Positions 53,069 to 61,002 of a DNA stretch of 64,000 nucleotides are shown here, in pieces; the first letter of the stretch is position 1, and every line of letters starts with the position of its first letter. The stretch spans positions 1,706,898 to 1,770,897 of the forward strand of contig NZ_CM001466.1 of NCBI RefSeq assembly GCF_000231055.2, in the 5' to 3' direction. The stretch comes from Saccharomonospora azurea NA-128 (lineage in GTDB: Bacteria > Actinomycetota > Actinomycetes > Mycobacteriales > Pseudonocardiaceae). The position numbers and the translations under genes were made by a program. A model generated the notes under the pieces. The model saw only the letters and a program-made list of their open reading frames with translations. It was not told where the DNA came from and searched no databases.

Positions 53069-54802
53069 GTGGACCGACCGCCGGGAGACGACCCGCGTCG
53101 CCCACGGCCCCCTCGCCGTGGGCGGGATCGCGCCGTCGATGCGTCTCGAAGCGGTCGCCGTCGGGGGGAGCCTGACGGCGTCCGCGACCGGCAGCCCCCG
53201 CGCAGGCAACCTCCCCCCGGACGGAGCTCCGGCGACCTGCCGCCCCGTGGGGGGCGACCTCCGTCCCGATCCCGAGCGGAGCCCGGTCCCCAGCGCCCGG
53301 CCGGCCGGCGTCCGGCAGCCACGTCGGCGGCTCCACAACGCGGCCGGGGCAAGCGGGTCGGCACGCGGGTCGCGCTGACCCTCGTGTCCGTCCTGGTGTT
53401 GATCGTCACCGGCTACGCCTGGGCCGCCATGCAGGGCCTCGTCAACGGCCTCACCCAGGCCGACGTCATCGGCAGCGACGAGGGCGAGAAACCCGCCGAC
53501 GGGGCGCGCGACATCCTCCTCGTGGGCATGGACAGCCGGGTCGACGCCCAGGGCAACCCGCTGCCGAAGAAGATGCTCGCCAAGCTCAACGCGGGTGTGG
53601 CCGACGGCGAGCTGAACACCGACACGATCATCCTGCTCCACGTCCCCAACGACGGCAGGAAGGCCGTGGCGTTGTCCATGCCACGCGATTCGTACGTCAC
53701 CATCCCCGGCTTCGGCACACACAAGATCAACTCCGCGTACGCGCGGGGGAAGACGGCCGCGAAGAGGGAGCTGGAAGCGCAGGGCGTCACGGACGAGAAG
53801 GAACTCGAACTGCGCAGCAACCAGGAAGGCGCCAAGACGCTCATCGCCACGATCGAGGCCCTGACCGGTCAGACCGTCGACAACTACGCCTCGATCAACC
53901 TGCTCGGCTTCTACGACATCACCAACGCCATCGGCGGCGTGGAGGTCTGCCTCAACCAGGCCACGAGCGACTCCTACTCCGGCGCCGACTTCAAGGCCGG
54001 CAAGCAGACGATCAAGGGTGTCGACGCCCTCGCGTTCGTCCGGCAGCGGCACGGCCTGCTTCGAGGCGACCTCGACCGGGTCGTGCGCCAGCAGGTGTTC
54101 CTCGCCGGACTGGCGAACCGGGTCCTCTCGGCGGGCACGCTCACCGACCCGGCGAAGTTGAACGAGCTCGTCGACGCCATCAGCAAGTCCGTCGTCGTGA
54201 ACAAGGGGTGGGACATCCTGTCCTTCGCCCAGCAGATGAAGGGCCTCACCGGCGGTCAGATCGAGTTCCGCACCATTCCGATCGTGAACCCGGAGTACGA
54301 CACTCCCGACGGCATGGCCGTGCAGGTCGACCCCAACGAGGTCAGGCAGTTCGTCGCGAAGCTCTCCGGCAAGAAGCCGAGCGAGAACTCCTCGTCGGCT
54401 CCGGCACCCGGCGAGATCACCGTCGACGTGTACAACACCTCGAACATCGAGGGCCTCGCGGGCACGGTGGCCGAGTCGCTCGCGGCGCAGGGTTACCTGC
54501 AGGGCGAGGTGGCCAACGACACGCCGCGGCAGTCGAGTGTGGTCCAGGCCGCGCAGGGCGAGCTCGCCTCCGCACAGGCGGTCGCCGACGCGCTGGGCGG
54601 CGAGTTCGTCGTCGAGGAGTCGCCGGACGTCACGGCCGGGCACGTGCGGGTGCTGTTGGCGCCGGACTACCAGTCGAACGGCAACTCCGGGGCGAGCGCA
54701 CCCACGGGCGGGGGCACCGCGCCGGGCGCCGCACGCAAGCAGACGGACGAGGGATCCGCGGAACAACCCATCACGGCCGACGGGGTCACCTGCGTCAACT
54801 GA
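53069..54802 (+). CDS. LytR-CpsA-Psr family wall-polymer ligase
   Basis: Encodes 577 residues. A disordered, Arg/Pro-rich cytosolic N-terminus of about 95 residues is followed by one membrane helix (VALTLVSVLVLIVTGYAWA). The LCP domain is at about 145-335: DILLVGMDSRVD, TIILLHVPNDGRKAVALSMPRD, KINSAYARGK, GGVEVCLNQ, LAFVRQRHGLLRGDLDRVVR. A LytR C-terminal domain, about 440-530 (ITVDVYNTSNIEGLAGTVAE). It transfers teichoic acid, arabinogalactan or another polymer from its lipid carrier to peptidoglycan. GTG start with AAAGGAG 7 bases upstream. The length and domain order are typical. Confidence 0.93.
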   Translation: MDRPPGDDPRRPRPPRRGRDRAVDASRSGRRRGEPDGVRDRQPPRRQPPPGRSSGDLPPRGGRPPSRSRAEPGPQRPAGRRPAATSAAPQRGRGKRVGTRVALTLVSVLVLIVTGYAWAAMQGLVNGLTQADVIGSDEGEKPADGARDILLVGMDSRVDAQGNPLPKKMLAKLNAGVADGELNTDTIILLHVPNDGRKAVALSMPRDSYVTIPGFGTHKINSAYARGKTAAKRELEAQGVTDEKELELRSNQEGAKTLIATIEALTGQTVDNYASINLLGFYDITNAIGGVEVCLNQATSDSYSGADFKAGKQTIKGVDALAFVRQRHGLLRGDLDRVVRQQVFLAGLANRVLSAGTLTDPAKLNELVDAISKSVVVNKGWDILSFAQQMKGLTGGQIEFRTIPIVNPEYDTPDGMAVQVDPNEVRQFVAKLSGKKPSENSSSAPAPGEITVDVYNTSNIEGLAGTVAESLAAQGYLQGEVANDTPRQSSVVQAAQGELASAQAVADALGGEFVVEESPDVTAGHVRVLLAPDYQSNGNSGASAPTGGGTAPGAARKQTDEGSAEQPITADGVTCVN

Positions 54803-54972
54803 GAGTGTTCACCTCCCCCGACAGGCCCCCTGCATTCAGCCCAACGAGCTACTCCGAAGGGACCAACAAAGCGGGATTAGTGCAGTTTCTTCCTGCCGCC
54901 GCGTAAGGGTTGCCGCCTTCGCCCATTCACATGTCGTAGAACATCCGACGACGGCATGGGCAGGGGACATCA

Positions 54973-55443
54973 GTGTTGATCGACAACGACGCCTACCAAC
55001 GCATCCTCGGCGAGGAGCTCCGCAAACTGAGAACCGAGCGCGGCTGGACGCGCAAGGAGCTCGGCGAGCGACTGCAGAGCGGCATCTCGCTGCAGACGCT
55101 CGCCACCTACGAACTGGGCACGCGGCAGTGCTCCGTCGTGCGGCTCGCCGAACTCTGCCTCGCCCTGGGGGAACTGCCGCAGAACCTGCTCGCGCGCGTG
55201 CACGATCGGCTGTTCGACCAGGAAGCCGACAAGGTGCGGGTCGACCTGGCCGACGTCGTGTCGGACGATCAGCCCGAACTGCTCCCCCTGCGGCGCTGGG
55301 CCCGCGGCAGACTGGCCGCGGGCGGGTCCAGCGACGTGCGGTTCGACAGGGCCACGCTGGAGCAACTCGCGTCGCTGTGCGACCTGCGCACCGACGAACT
55401 CCTCACGCGGCTGAGGAAGCTGTCGGCGACGACGACGCTTTAG
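54973..55443 (+). CDS. BldD-like XRE-family regulator
   Basis: Encodes 156 residues. HTH at about 10-70: GEELRKLRTERGWTRKELGE, SGISLQTLATYELGTRQCSV, RLAELCLALGELPQNLL. The C-terminal half (VRVDLADVVSDDQPELLPLR, RWARGRLAAGGSSDVRFDRA) is laid out like the BldD ligand domain. The RGD-x8-RQDD cyclic-di-GMP signature of BldD is not present (GGSSDVRFDRATLE at that place), so ligand control probably differs. GTG start with GGGGA 5 bases upstream. A diguanylate cyclase gene is 4.4 kb upstream. The 3' end overlaps the opposing monooxygenase gene by 41 bases. Confidence 0.75.
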   Translation: MLIDNDAYQRILGEELRKLRTERGWTRKELGERLQSGISLQTLATYELGTRQCSVVRLAELCLALGELPQNLLARVHDRLFDQEADKVRVDLADVVSDDQPELLPLRRWARGRLAAGGSSDVRFDRATLEQLASLCDLRTDELLTRLRKLSATTTL

Positions 55444-56914
55444 TCCCTCGCCACAACCGGAAGTCGGCCGGGTCGAGCCTGCGGGTGCGCATCCAGTACC
55501 GCCAGGTGAAACCCGGCCAGACAGTGCGGTTGACGCCCTGTGAGTCGAGGTACCAGCTCGTGCACCCGCCCCGGGTCCAGATGCCGTTCGCGAGCTTGCG
55601 CTGGATGTCGGCGTTGAACTGCGCCTGCGTGTCGGCGCGCACCTCGATCGCATCGGCACCGTGCGTCTCGACCAGGTGGATCGCCTCGGCGATGTACCGG
55701 ATCTGCTGCTCGATCATGAAGACCACCGAGTTGTGTCCGAGTCCCGTGTTGGGCCCGAGCAGGAAGAACAGGTTCGGGTAGCCGCTGGCGGTGATCCCGA
55801 GGTGGGTCTGCATGCCGTGCTGGGCCCACTGCCGCCCCAGGTTCGTGCCGTCGGGTCCCACGATGTCGAGGTGGTCGAAGGCGTCGGTGACGTGGAAGCC
55901 GGTGCCGTAGATGATCGCGTCGACCTCGTGCTCGACTCCGGCCTTGTCCACGACGCTCGTCTCGGTGATCTCGGCGATCCCGTCGGTCACCACGTCGACG
56001 TTGTCCCGCGCCAGCGCCGGGTAGTAGTCGTTGGAGATCAGCACCCGCTTGCACCCCATGACGTAGTCCGGCGTGACCTTGGCTCGCAACTGCGGGTCGC
56101 TGATGTGCCGCTCGATGTGCCGCTCGGCGACCTTTTGCGCGACCCGCATGATGCGGGGGTCGCCGTTGAATCCCACGGCGCGCAGTTCGAGCGTCCAGTA
56201 GAGAAAGTCGCGGTAGGCGCGCTGAGCGAGAGGCACGCGAGCGAACAGCCGCTTGACCCAGTCGGGCATGGGGTGGTCCGGCTTCGGCATCACCCACGGC
56301 GGAGTGCGCTGGAAGAGGTGGAGTCGCTGCACCTGTTCCGCGAGCTTGGGCACGAACTGGATGGCGCTGGCGCCGGTCCCCACCACCGCCACACGCTTGC
56401 CGCGCAGGTCGACGTCGTGGTTCCACTGCGCCGAGTGGAACGCCGGTCCGCGGAAGCGTTCGGCGCCGGTGAGCTCCGGAATCTGAGGCAGGTGCAGCGC
56501 GCCGACGCCGCAGACGAGGTAGCGGCACACGTACTCGTCACCGGAAGCGGTGGTGACGTGCCAGCGCTGCGTGTCGGTATCCCACCGCGCGCCCGTCATC
56601 TCCTGGTTGAACCGGATGTGCGGGTAGATCCCGTACTTCGTCGCCACTCTCCGCAGGTAGCCGAAGATCTCCGGTTGCGGCGAGAAGGAGCGCGACCAGT
56701 TCGGGTTCTGCTCGAACGAGAACGAGTACATGTGCGACTGGATGTCGCACGCGCAGCCCGGGTAGGTGTTGTCGCGCCACGTACCACCGACCTCGTCGGC
56801 CTTCTCCAACACGACGAAGTCGTCGCGCCCGTCCCTGCGCAGCTGGATCGCCATGCCGAGGCCGGAGAATCCGGTTCCGACGACGACCACTCCGGTCTCG
56901 GTGCGAGTACCCAT
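55403..56914 (-). CDS. Flavin monooxygenase, Baeyer-Villiger type
   Basis: Encodes 503 residues. Two Rossmann loops: VVVGTGFSGLGMAIQL (FAD) and VAVVGTGASAIQFVPKL (NADPH), with EVGGTWRDNTYPGCACD between. The BVMO fingerprint FxGxxxHxxxW is present as FRGPAFHSAQWN. A C-terminal substrate cap region contains NLFFLLGPNTGLGHNSVVFM. NADPH- and oxygen-dependent insertion of oxygen next to a ketone, possibly in steroid or alicyclic ketone use. It is divergent from a TetR gene; the spacer carries a perfect 10-7-10 operator, implying repression by that TetR. Confidence 0.92.
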   Translation of the reverse strand: MGTRTETGVVVVGTGFSGLGMAIQLRRDGRDDFVVLEKADEVGGTWRDNTYPGCACDIQSHMYSFSFEQNPNWSRSFSPQPEIFGYLRRVATKYGIYPHIRFNQEMTGARWDTDTQRWHVTTASGDEYVCRYLVCGVGALHLPQIPELTGAERFRGPAFHSAQWNHDVDLRGKRVAVVGTGASAIQFVPKLAEQVQRLHLFQRTPPWVMPKPDHPMPDWVKRLFARVPLAQRAYRDFLYWTLELRAVGFNGDPRIMRVAQKVAERHIERHISDPQLRAKVTPDYVMGCKRVLISNDYYPALARDNVDVVTDGIAEITETSVVDKAGVEHEVDAIIYGTGFHVTDAFDHLDIVGPDGTNLGRQWAQHGMQTHLGITASGYPNLFFLLGPNTGLGHNSVVFMIEQQIRYIAEAIHLVETHGADAIEVRADTQAQFNADIQRKLANGIWTRGGCTSWYLDSQGVNRTVWPGFTWRYWMRTRRLDPADFRLWRGTKASSSPTASSAA

Positions 56915-56938
56915 GTGCGCGCCTCCCTGAGTGCCTGT

Positions 56939-56965
56939 TACTCCGAGTCCACCTTACTCGGAGTA
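56939..56965. promoter_or_regulatory. Operator between the BVMO and TetR genes
   Basis: Perfect inverted repeat TACTCCGAGT-ccacctt-ACTCGGAGTA, 10-bp arms, 7-base spacer. It covers the -35 area of the TetR promoter and lies 25 bases before the BVMO start, so one repressor could control both genes. Confidence 0.85.
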
Positions 56966-56977
56966 GGTTACCGGGGG

Positions 56978-56983
56978 TAGGAT
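56978..56983 (+). promoter_or_regulatory. -10 hexamer TAGGAT, leaderless promoter of the TetR gene
   Basis: TAGGAT ends 7 bases before GTG 56991; TTACTC at 56954-56959 is an 18-base-spaced -35 inside the operator. Confidence 0.6.
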
Positions 56984-56990
56984 AGCCACC

Positions 56991-57611
56991 GTGAGCGCGA
57001 CTGCAAAGACCCCCGCGGAACGGCGCAAGCGGATGCCCCGAGCCGAACGGGAACGGCAGATGATCGAGGCGGCCGAGAGCGTGTTCGCCGAGCGTGGCTA
57101 TTCGGCCGCGTCGATGGACGAGATCGCCGAGCGGGTCGGCGTCTCCAAACCCATGCTCTACGAGTACTTCCAGTCGAAGGAAGGCCTGCTACTCGCTTGC
57201 ATCCAGGCCGCCCGCTCCGCACTCCGCGAGGCCACCGAGCAGGCCACGATCGGCGCCACGAGCGCGGAGGACGCGCTCCGCAAGGGGCTTCTGGCCTTCT
57301 TCCTGTTCGCCCGCGAACGTCGGCAGGCGTGGTCGCTGCTGCGGCACGAGATGAACCTGGCAGGCACCCCGGCCGCCGAGGAACTCGAAGCCACCCGCAT
57401 GCAGCAGACCAACCTCATCGCCTCGCTGATGGGCAGCTACCTGGACGTGGCCGACTCCGACCACACGCACGCCATGGCCGAGTTCGTGGTCGGCGGCTGC
57501 GAGCGCCTGGCGATCTGGTGCGAGCAGAACGACGACATCACGCCCCAAGCGGCCACCGACTACACCATGAACGTACTGTGGGGCGGCCTGCGTCACTTCG
57601 CGCAACAATAA
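56991..57611 (+). CDS. TetR-family regulator of the monooxygenase
   Basis: Encodes 206 residues. HTH: RERQMIEAAESVFAERGYSA, MDEIAERVGVSKPMLYEYFQ, SKEGLLLACI. The C-terminal domain begins EDALRKGLLAFFLFARERRQ. GTG start with a leaderless -10. Its position, divergent from the BVMO with a shared palindrome, points to autorepression and control of the oxygenase; the inducer may be the ketone substrate. Confidence 0.93.
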   Translation: MSATAKTPAERRKRMPRAERERQMIEAAESVFAERGYSAASMDEIAERVGVSKPMLYEYFQSKEGLLLACIQAARSALREATEQATIGATSAEDALRKGLLAFFLFARERRQAWSLLRHEMNLAGTPAAEELEATRMQQTNLIASLMGSYLDVADSDHTHAMAEFVVGGCERLAIWCEQNDDITPQAATDYTMNVLWGGLRHFAQQ

Positions 57612-57810
57612 TCGACGGTGCGCCGCCTGAGGCTCACTCAATGTGGCGATCAATTGAGAGGGTTCTCACTCTCGGTAGCCTTTTCCGCCGACTCCTGTTG
57701 CTGGTGCGCCACGCGCGTTACAGACTGGCGTCGTCGTCATAAAGACAGGGGAACGTCTCGCACACCGTCGTGCGCAGATTCCCGTGTCCCGAAGAGGGGA
57801 TGAACAGGCG

Positions 57811-58299
57811 ATGCGAACGATCACGGCGAAGTATGTGCAACGCGACGAGGACTGGACCGTCACCGTCTCCGGCCTCGGCAAGACGCTGAACGGGGAGGCG
57901 TCGGGCATCATCGCCGCGAGGGACCGCGCCGACCAGCTCGTGGAGCAGCTCACGGGCGAGGGAACGGCACCCACGGTGGTGCACCTGCTCAACGGCAGCG
58001 CGTACGAGTTCACCTCGACCTACATGACGGCCCGCCTCACGCGGAGCCCGGAGGAGGCGCCTGCCGCCGAGCAGCAGACCGCCACCGGCAGCACCGACGG
58101 CACCGAGGCGGTTGAGGCCGACGAGGGCACCGACACCGCCGAGACGGCCGACACCGCGGACTCCGACGCCGCCGCCGACGCTCCGGCGGAGGACACCGCA
58201 CCGAAACGCGACGAATCCGGCACCAAGCCCGCGGTTCCGCGCAAGGCACTGAGCCACGAACCCGAGAACACCCCGCACCGCTACGCCCACGCGGGCTGA
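57811..58299 (+). CDS. Hypothetical protein with HicB-like N-terminus and acidic Ala/Asp/Thr tail
   Basis: Encodes 162 residues. The first 70 (MRTITAKYVQRDEDWTVTVS, then GLGKTLNGEASGIIAARDRA) look like a small alpha/beta domain of the type seen in HicB-like or toxin-antitoxin-adjacent proteins, but no HicA partner is present. Residues 75-125 are almost only Ala, Asp, Thr and Glu, so likely disordered. ATG 57811 is preferred over GTG 57784. It ends in a hairpin shared with the convergent DUF3618 gene. Assignment is weak. Confidence 0.6.
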   Translation: MRTITAKYVQRDEDWTVTVSGLGKTLNGEASGIIAARDRADQLVEQLTGEGTAPTVVHLLNGSAYEFTSTYMTARLTRSPEEAPAAEQQTATGSTDGTEAVEADEGTDTAETADTADSDAAADAPAEDTAPKRDESGTKPAVPRKALSHEPENTPHRYAHAG

Positions 58300-58325
58300 G
58301 ACGCCGCGGGAACCCGCGGCGTCTC
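58298..58325. terminator. Bidirectional hairpin overlapping the stop codon
   Basis: GAGACGCCGCGGG-aa-CCCGCGGCGTCTC, 13-bp arms. It begins within the TGA of the plus-strand gene and lies 13 bases beyond the stop of the minus-strand DUF3618 gene. Confidence 0.8.
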
Positions 58326-58338
58326 CCGCGCTCGGCTC

Positions 58339-58560
58339 TCAGCGCAACAGCTTGCGCAACAACAGCACGCCGAGCAGCACACCCGCACCGATCAGCGGGT
58401 ACTTCACCTTCGGCTCGTCGACCTTGGCCTGGACAGTGCTCCGTGCCGAGTCGGCGAGCTGTTTCGGGTTCGCCTTCTCACCGATGCGGTCCAGGGTCAC
58501 CGCGAGGGCCTCCCTGGCCTTCTCGATGTCGCGTTCGATCGTCTCGGGGTCGCGCGCCAC
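58339..58560 (-). CDS. DUF3618 protein
   Basis: Encodes 73 residues: VARDPETIERDIEKAREALA, VTLDRIGEKANPKQL, then a single hydrophobic helix YPLIGAGVLLGVLLLRKLLR at the C-terminus. This is the common actinobacterial DUF3618 layout, a small tail-anchored protein. GTG start with GGGAGG 4 bases upstream. Function unknown; often near PspC or stress membrane proteins. Confidence 0.88.
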   Translation of the reverse strand: MARDPETIERDIEKAREALAVTLDRIGEKANPKQLADSARSTVQAKVDEPKVKYPLIGAGVLLGVLLLRKLLR

Positions 58561-58750
58561 GTGTCCTCCCTGAAAAGCACTGTTCGCAGTGCTGCCACGG
58601 TAGATCACCGCAGGCACTCGTGCCTCACCGGCCACGCCGGTCCGGCGAAAGCCGGCGGAGGTCACGGTGTCCGATGCCGCGTGGGGCGTCGCACAGCGCC
58701 CGAACCGAGTGCCTCGCGATCGGAGGTCAGGGGATAGGCTGCACGGTGTC

Positions 58751-58827
58751 GGGCCCGTAGCCCAATTGGCAGAGGCACACGGTTTAGGTCCGTGCCAGTG
58801 TGGGTTCGAGTCCCACCGGGCCCACCA
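58751..58827 (+). tRNA. tRNA with Leu anticodon TAG but short variable loop
   Basis: Acceptor GGGCCCG / CGGGCCC, D-arm GCCCAATTGGCAGAGGC, anticodon stem CACGG / CCGTG with loop TTTAGGT (anticodon TAG, 58785-58787), variable loop CCAGT, T-arm GTGGG-TTCGAGT-CCCAC, discriminator A, encoded CCA. All stems pair perfectly. Leucine tRNAs normally have a long variable arm; this one has five bases, so either it is an unusual tRNA or its identity is not Leu. Confidence 0.85.
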
Positions 58828-59063
58828 TCGCGTGATGACCTGCGGAAATGCTCACCCAGGAACCTGGCCCAGCGAGCCGCGTACCGCAGAATATCCGCAA
58901 ACCACCCGGGAACGGGGCGTCCGAGCTCGAAGGACGCACCCATGCGACACCCCCGCCCTCATCCCCGTCTGCGGCGTGATCGCCGCTGAATCATCGGCCG
59001 CCTGTGGGCCTATCCCGTCGCCGCCACCATCGTGCTCATCGTCGTCGGCTGGCTCAGCCGGAG

Positions 59064-59123
59064 ATGCTGCAGCGCGACTACGTCGACGGCCAGCCGGTTC
59101 CCCGCGTGGTCGTGGAACGGTGA
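59064..59123 (+). CDS. Possible 19-residue coupled ORF
   Basis: CGGAG directly before ATG 59064 (M-L-Q-R-D-Y-V-D-G-Q-P-V-P-R-V-V-V-E-R). Its TGA overlaps the GTG of the next gene by 4 bases (GTGA). A membrane-like stretch in the frame just upstream (YPVAATIVLIVVGWLSR) would join it if one base were shifted, so it may be the end of a small frameshifted membrane protein starting near 58990. Confidence 0.35.
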   Translation: MLQRDYVDGQPVPRVVVER

Positions 59124-59467
59124 GCCGCGCGACGACCGCACCCCAGATCCAGCACCACAGCGACACCGGGTGGACGGTGGCCCGCAGCCCACTGACCCGC
59201 CACGCCTACCTCGTGCAGCACCGCGGCGCCGATGTCGGCTGGGTGCTCCGCGAGGACGGCGGCTGGCGGTGGCTGCTCACCTGCTCCGTGCGCCCTTTCC
59301 GGCACGACGTCGAGCGCACCAGCCGACGCACCTACCGAACCTGGCAGGCCGCCGTCGACCGGCTCGCCCGCACCGACGTCGGCCGCCACACCACCCCGCA
59401 CCCGCCCGGCACGTGGCGCCAGCACACCCACCGCCCGTGGGAGCCGGAAGCCACCCGTAACGACTGA
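59120..59467 (+). CDS. Small hypothetical protein
   Basis: Encodes 115 residues beginning MSRATTAPQIQHHSDTGWTV. Trp-, His- and Arg-rich: AYLVQHRGADVGWVLREDGG, WRWLLTCSVRPFRHDVERTS, then a Pro/His-rich end. Third positions are strongly G/C. No known domain. It overlaps the preceding short ORF by four bases. It belongs to a run of small plus-strand genes in the accessory block after the tRNA. Confidence 0.6.
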   Translation: MSRATTAPQIQHHSDTGWTVARSPLTRHAYLVQHRGADVGWVLREDGGWRWLLTCSVRPFRHDVERTSRRTYRTWQAAVDRLARTDVGRHTTPHPPGTWRQHTHRPWEPEATRND

Positions 59468-59519
59468 CCACCCGATTCGGACAAGACACCTGCACCGCTT
59501 ACACCTCCCGGAGGACCAC

Positions 59520-60002
59520 GTGACCACGCCCTACCCCCAGCACCCCGACCCGCAGTGGGCGCACCCACAGCAGTGGTCGCCACAACCGCCCCGACGCAAC
59601 CGGCTCGTCTGGTGGACGCTCGGCTCACTCGCCGCAGTCGCCGGGATCGCCGTCGCACTCGTCCTTCTTCTAATACCCGGGGACATCACCGTGCGCGGCA
59701 CCATGACCGTCTACGGCTACTCCAGCCTCGGTTACGGCGACATCCACGACGGCGCCCAAGTCGAGGTGGTCAACAGCCAGCGCGACGTCATCGCCACCGG
59801 AACCCTCACCGACATCGGCGGCGGCGAGTTCACATTCGTGATTCGCGAGGTCCCCGCCGGTGAGGGCCGGTACGGGGTGACCGTCGGCCGCGAGACCCGC
59901 GGCGTGATATGGGCGGACGAATCCGGCGTGTCCGACGCCGGAACTCTGTACTTCGCGCTCACCCTCGGCGACCCCTCCGACGCCAGCTCTTTCAACTTCT
60001 GA
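59520..60002 (+). CDS. Single-pass membrane protein with external beta domain
   Basis: Encodes 160 residues. A Pro/Gln-rich cytosolic start (YPQHPDPQWAHPQQWSPQPP) precedes one membrane helix (VWWTLGSLAAVAGIAVALVL), followed by an external domain TVYGYSSLGYGDIHDGAQVE through IREVPAGEGRYGVTVGRETR. GTG 59520 has GGAGG 5 bases upstream. I do not know its function; the layout resembles small signal or pilot proteins of actinobacteria. Confidence 0.7.
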   Translation: MTTPYPQHPDPQWAHPQQWSPQPPRRNRLVWWTLGSLAAVAGIAVALVLLLIPGDITVRGTMTVYGYSSLGYGDIHDGAQVEVVNSQRDVIATGTLTDIGGGEFTFVIREVPAGEGRYGVTVGRETRGVIWADESGVSDAGTLYFALTLGDPSDASSFNF

Positions 60003-60040
60003 CCATCACACAACTGGAAACCAGAGGAACCAGAGAAACC

Positions 60041-60397
60041 ATGACCGCCAGAACGCAGACACCCGCCCGCAACGGCTTCGGCATCACCGCCCTGTGCCTC
60101 GCCATCCCCGGTCTCGTGTTCGGCCTCGTGCCGCTGACGGGGTTCCTGGCAGTGATCCTCGGCGCGCTCGCCGTGCTGTTCGGGCTGCTCGGCTACGCCC
60201 GCACCCGCCGCGGGGAGGCGACGAACCGGAAGATGTCCGCCATCTCGGCTGTGCTGGGAGTTGGCGCCGCCGCTCTTGGGATGTGGGGCATCACGATCGT
60301 CTTCGGCGCCGTCGAGGAGATCGACCGCAGCATCGACGAGTTCGAGCGCGAGATGGATCGAATCGGCAGCTCGCTCGAGAACGAGTACAGCAACTGA
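60041..60397 (+). CDS. DUF4190-type small membrane protein
   Basis: Encodes 118 residues. Pattern NGFGITALCLAIPGLVFGLV, AVLFGLLGYARTRRGEATNR, then another helix and an acidic tail (EEIDRSIDEFEREMDRIGSS). Matches DUF4190 double-helix proteins of actinobacteria. The ATG is preceded by AGAGAAACC. It is 38 bases after the previous gene, so likely the same transcript. Confidence 0.75.
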   Translation: MTARTQTPARNGFGITALCLAIPGLVFGLVPLTGFLAVILGALAVLFGLLGYARTRRGEATNRKMSAISAVLGVGAAALGMWGITIVFGAVEEIDRSIDEFEREMDRIGSSLENEYSN

Positions 60398-60431
60398 CCG
60401 CCCCACCAGCATCTCCACGGAGGAGCCGAAC

Positions 60432-60762
60432 ATGACCGGACCAGCAGAACGACGAGTACGAGCTTGACGAGGAATCGCCGGCCATTCTGAAGCCGAACCG
60501 GCCTGAACTCACGGCCATGACCGAGCCGAACGCGAGGCTGTGGTTCACGCCGACGGCACGAGGCGCCCTGAACCGCATCAACGACAGCGACGATCCCATG
60601 CTGCAAGCGCTCGTCGAGCAGGTGATCTTGCAGGCGTCCATCCGTCGCATCCTGGTGTGGGCGATGGTCTTGGTTCCGATCATTCTCGGCGCGATCGGTG
60701 TCGTGCTGGCGGTTTCGCTCGCCGACAGCGGTGCCGGCACGTTCGATCCTTACGACTACTGA
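60432..60762 (+). pseudogene. Small membrane protein gene, frameshifted near its start
   Basis: GGAGGAG, 6 bases, then ATG 60432 is a perfect start, but its frame (MTGPAERRVRA) ends after 11 codons. Removing one G at 60438 gives MTDQQNDEYELDEESPAIL, then KPNRPELTAMTEPNARLWFT and the membrane helix RILVWAMVLVPIILGAIGVV, with no further break to 60762. So one extra base is present. The intact 81-residue remainder from ATG 60517 has no ribosome site. Confidence 0.75.
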
Positions 60763-60853
60763 TCGTCACGGCCCCGGTGTCCCTCCTTCGGGCGCCGGGG
60801 CCCACTCCGACGGTGGTACCAACCACCGCCACAACCTGCGGAAGGTAGGAACC

Positions 60854-61002
60854 ATGGCGACGACGCCAGACGACCGGCAGATTTTCCACTGCCCACCTGC
60901 AACGGCGCCTGCGTCGTGCAAGTGGAGCGCGCGGGTGGCACCGAAACCGTAGACTGCGCGATGTGCGACGGTAGCGGCCAGATCGTGGGAGGTCCCGCGT
61001 GA
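60854..61002 (+). pseudogene. Small CxxCxG zinc-ribbon protein gene, frameshifted
   Basis: GGAAGGTAGGAACC precedes ATG 60854. The frame starts MATTPDDRQIFHCP and then drifts to a stop. One missing C in the CCC run at 60892-60894 restores HCPTCNGACVVQVERAGGTE and DCAMCDGSGQIVGGPA, two CxxC pairs with CxGxG as in DnaJ zinc centres. Its TGA overlaps the next gene's GTG by four bases. Confidence 0.75.

Noticed and set aside
57612-57810. Possible riboswitch (GAGAG...CTCTC hairpin) before the gene at 57811
   Set aside because: Short imperfect stems only, with no match to a known riboswitch core.
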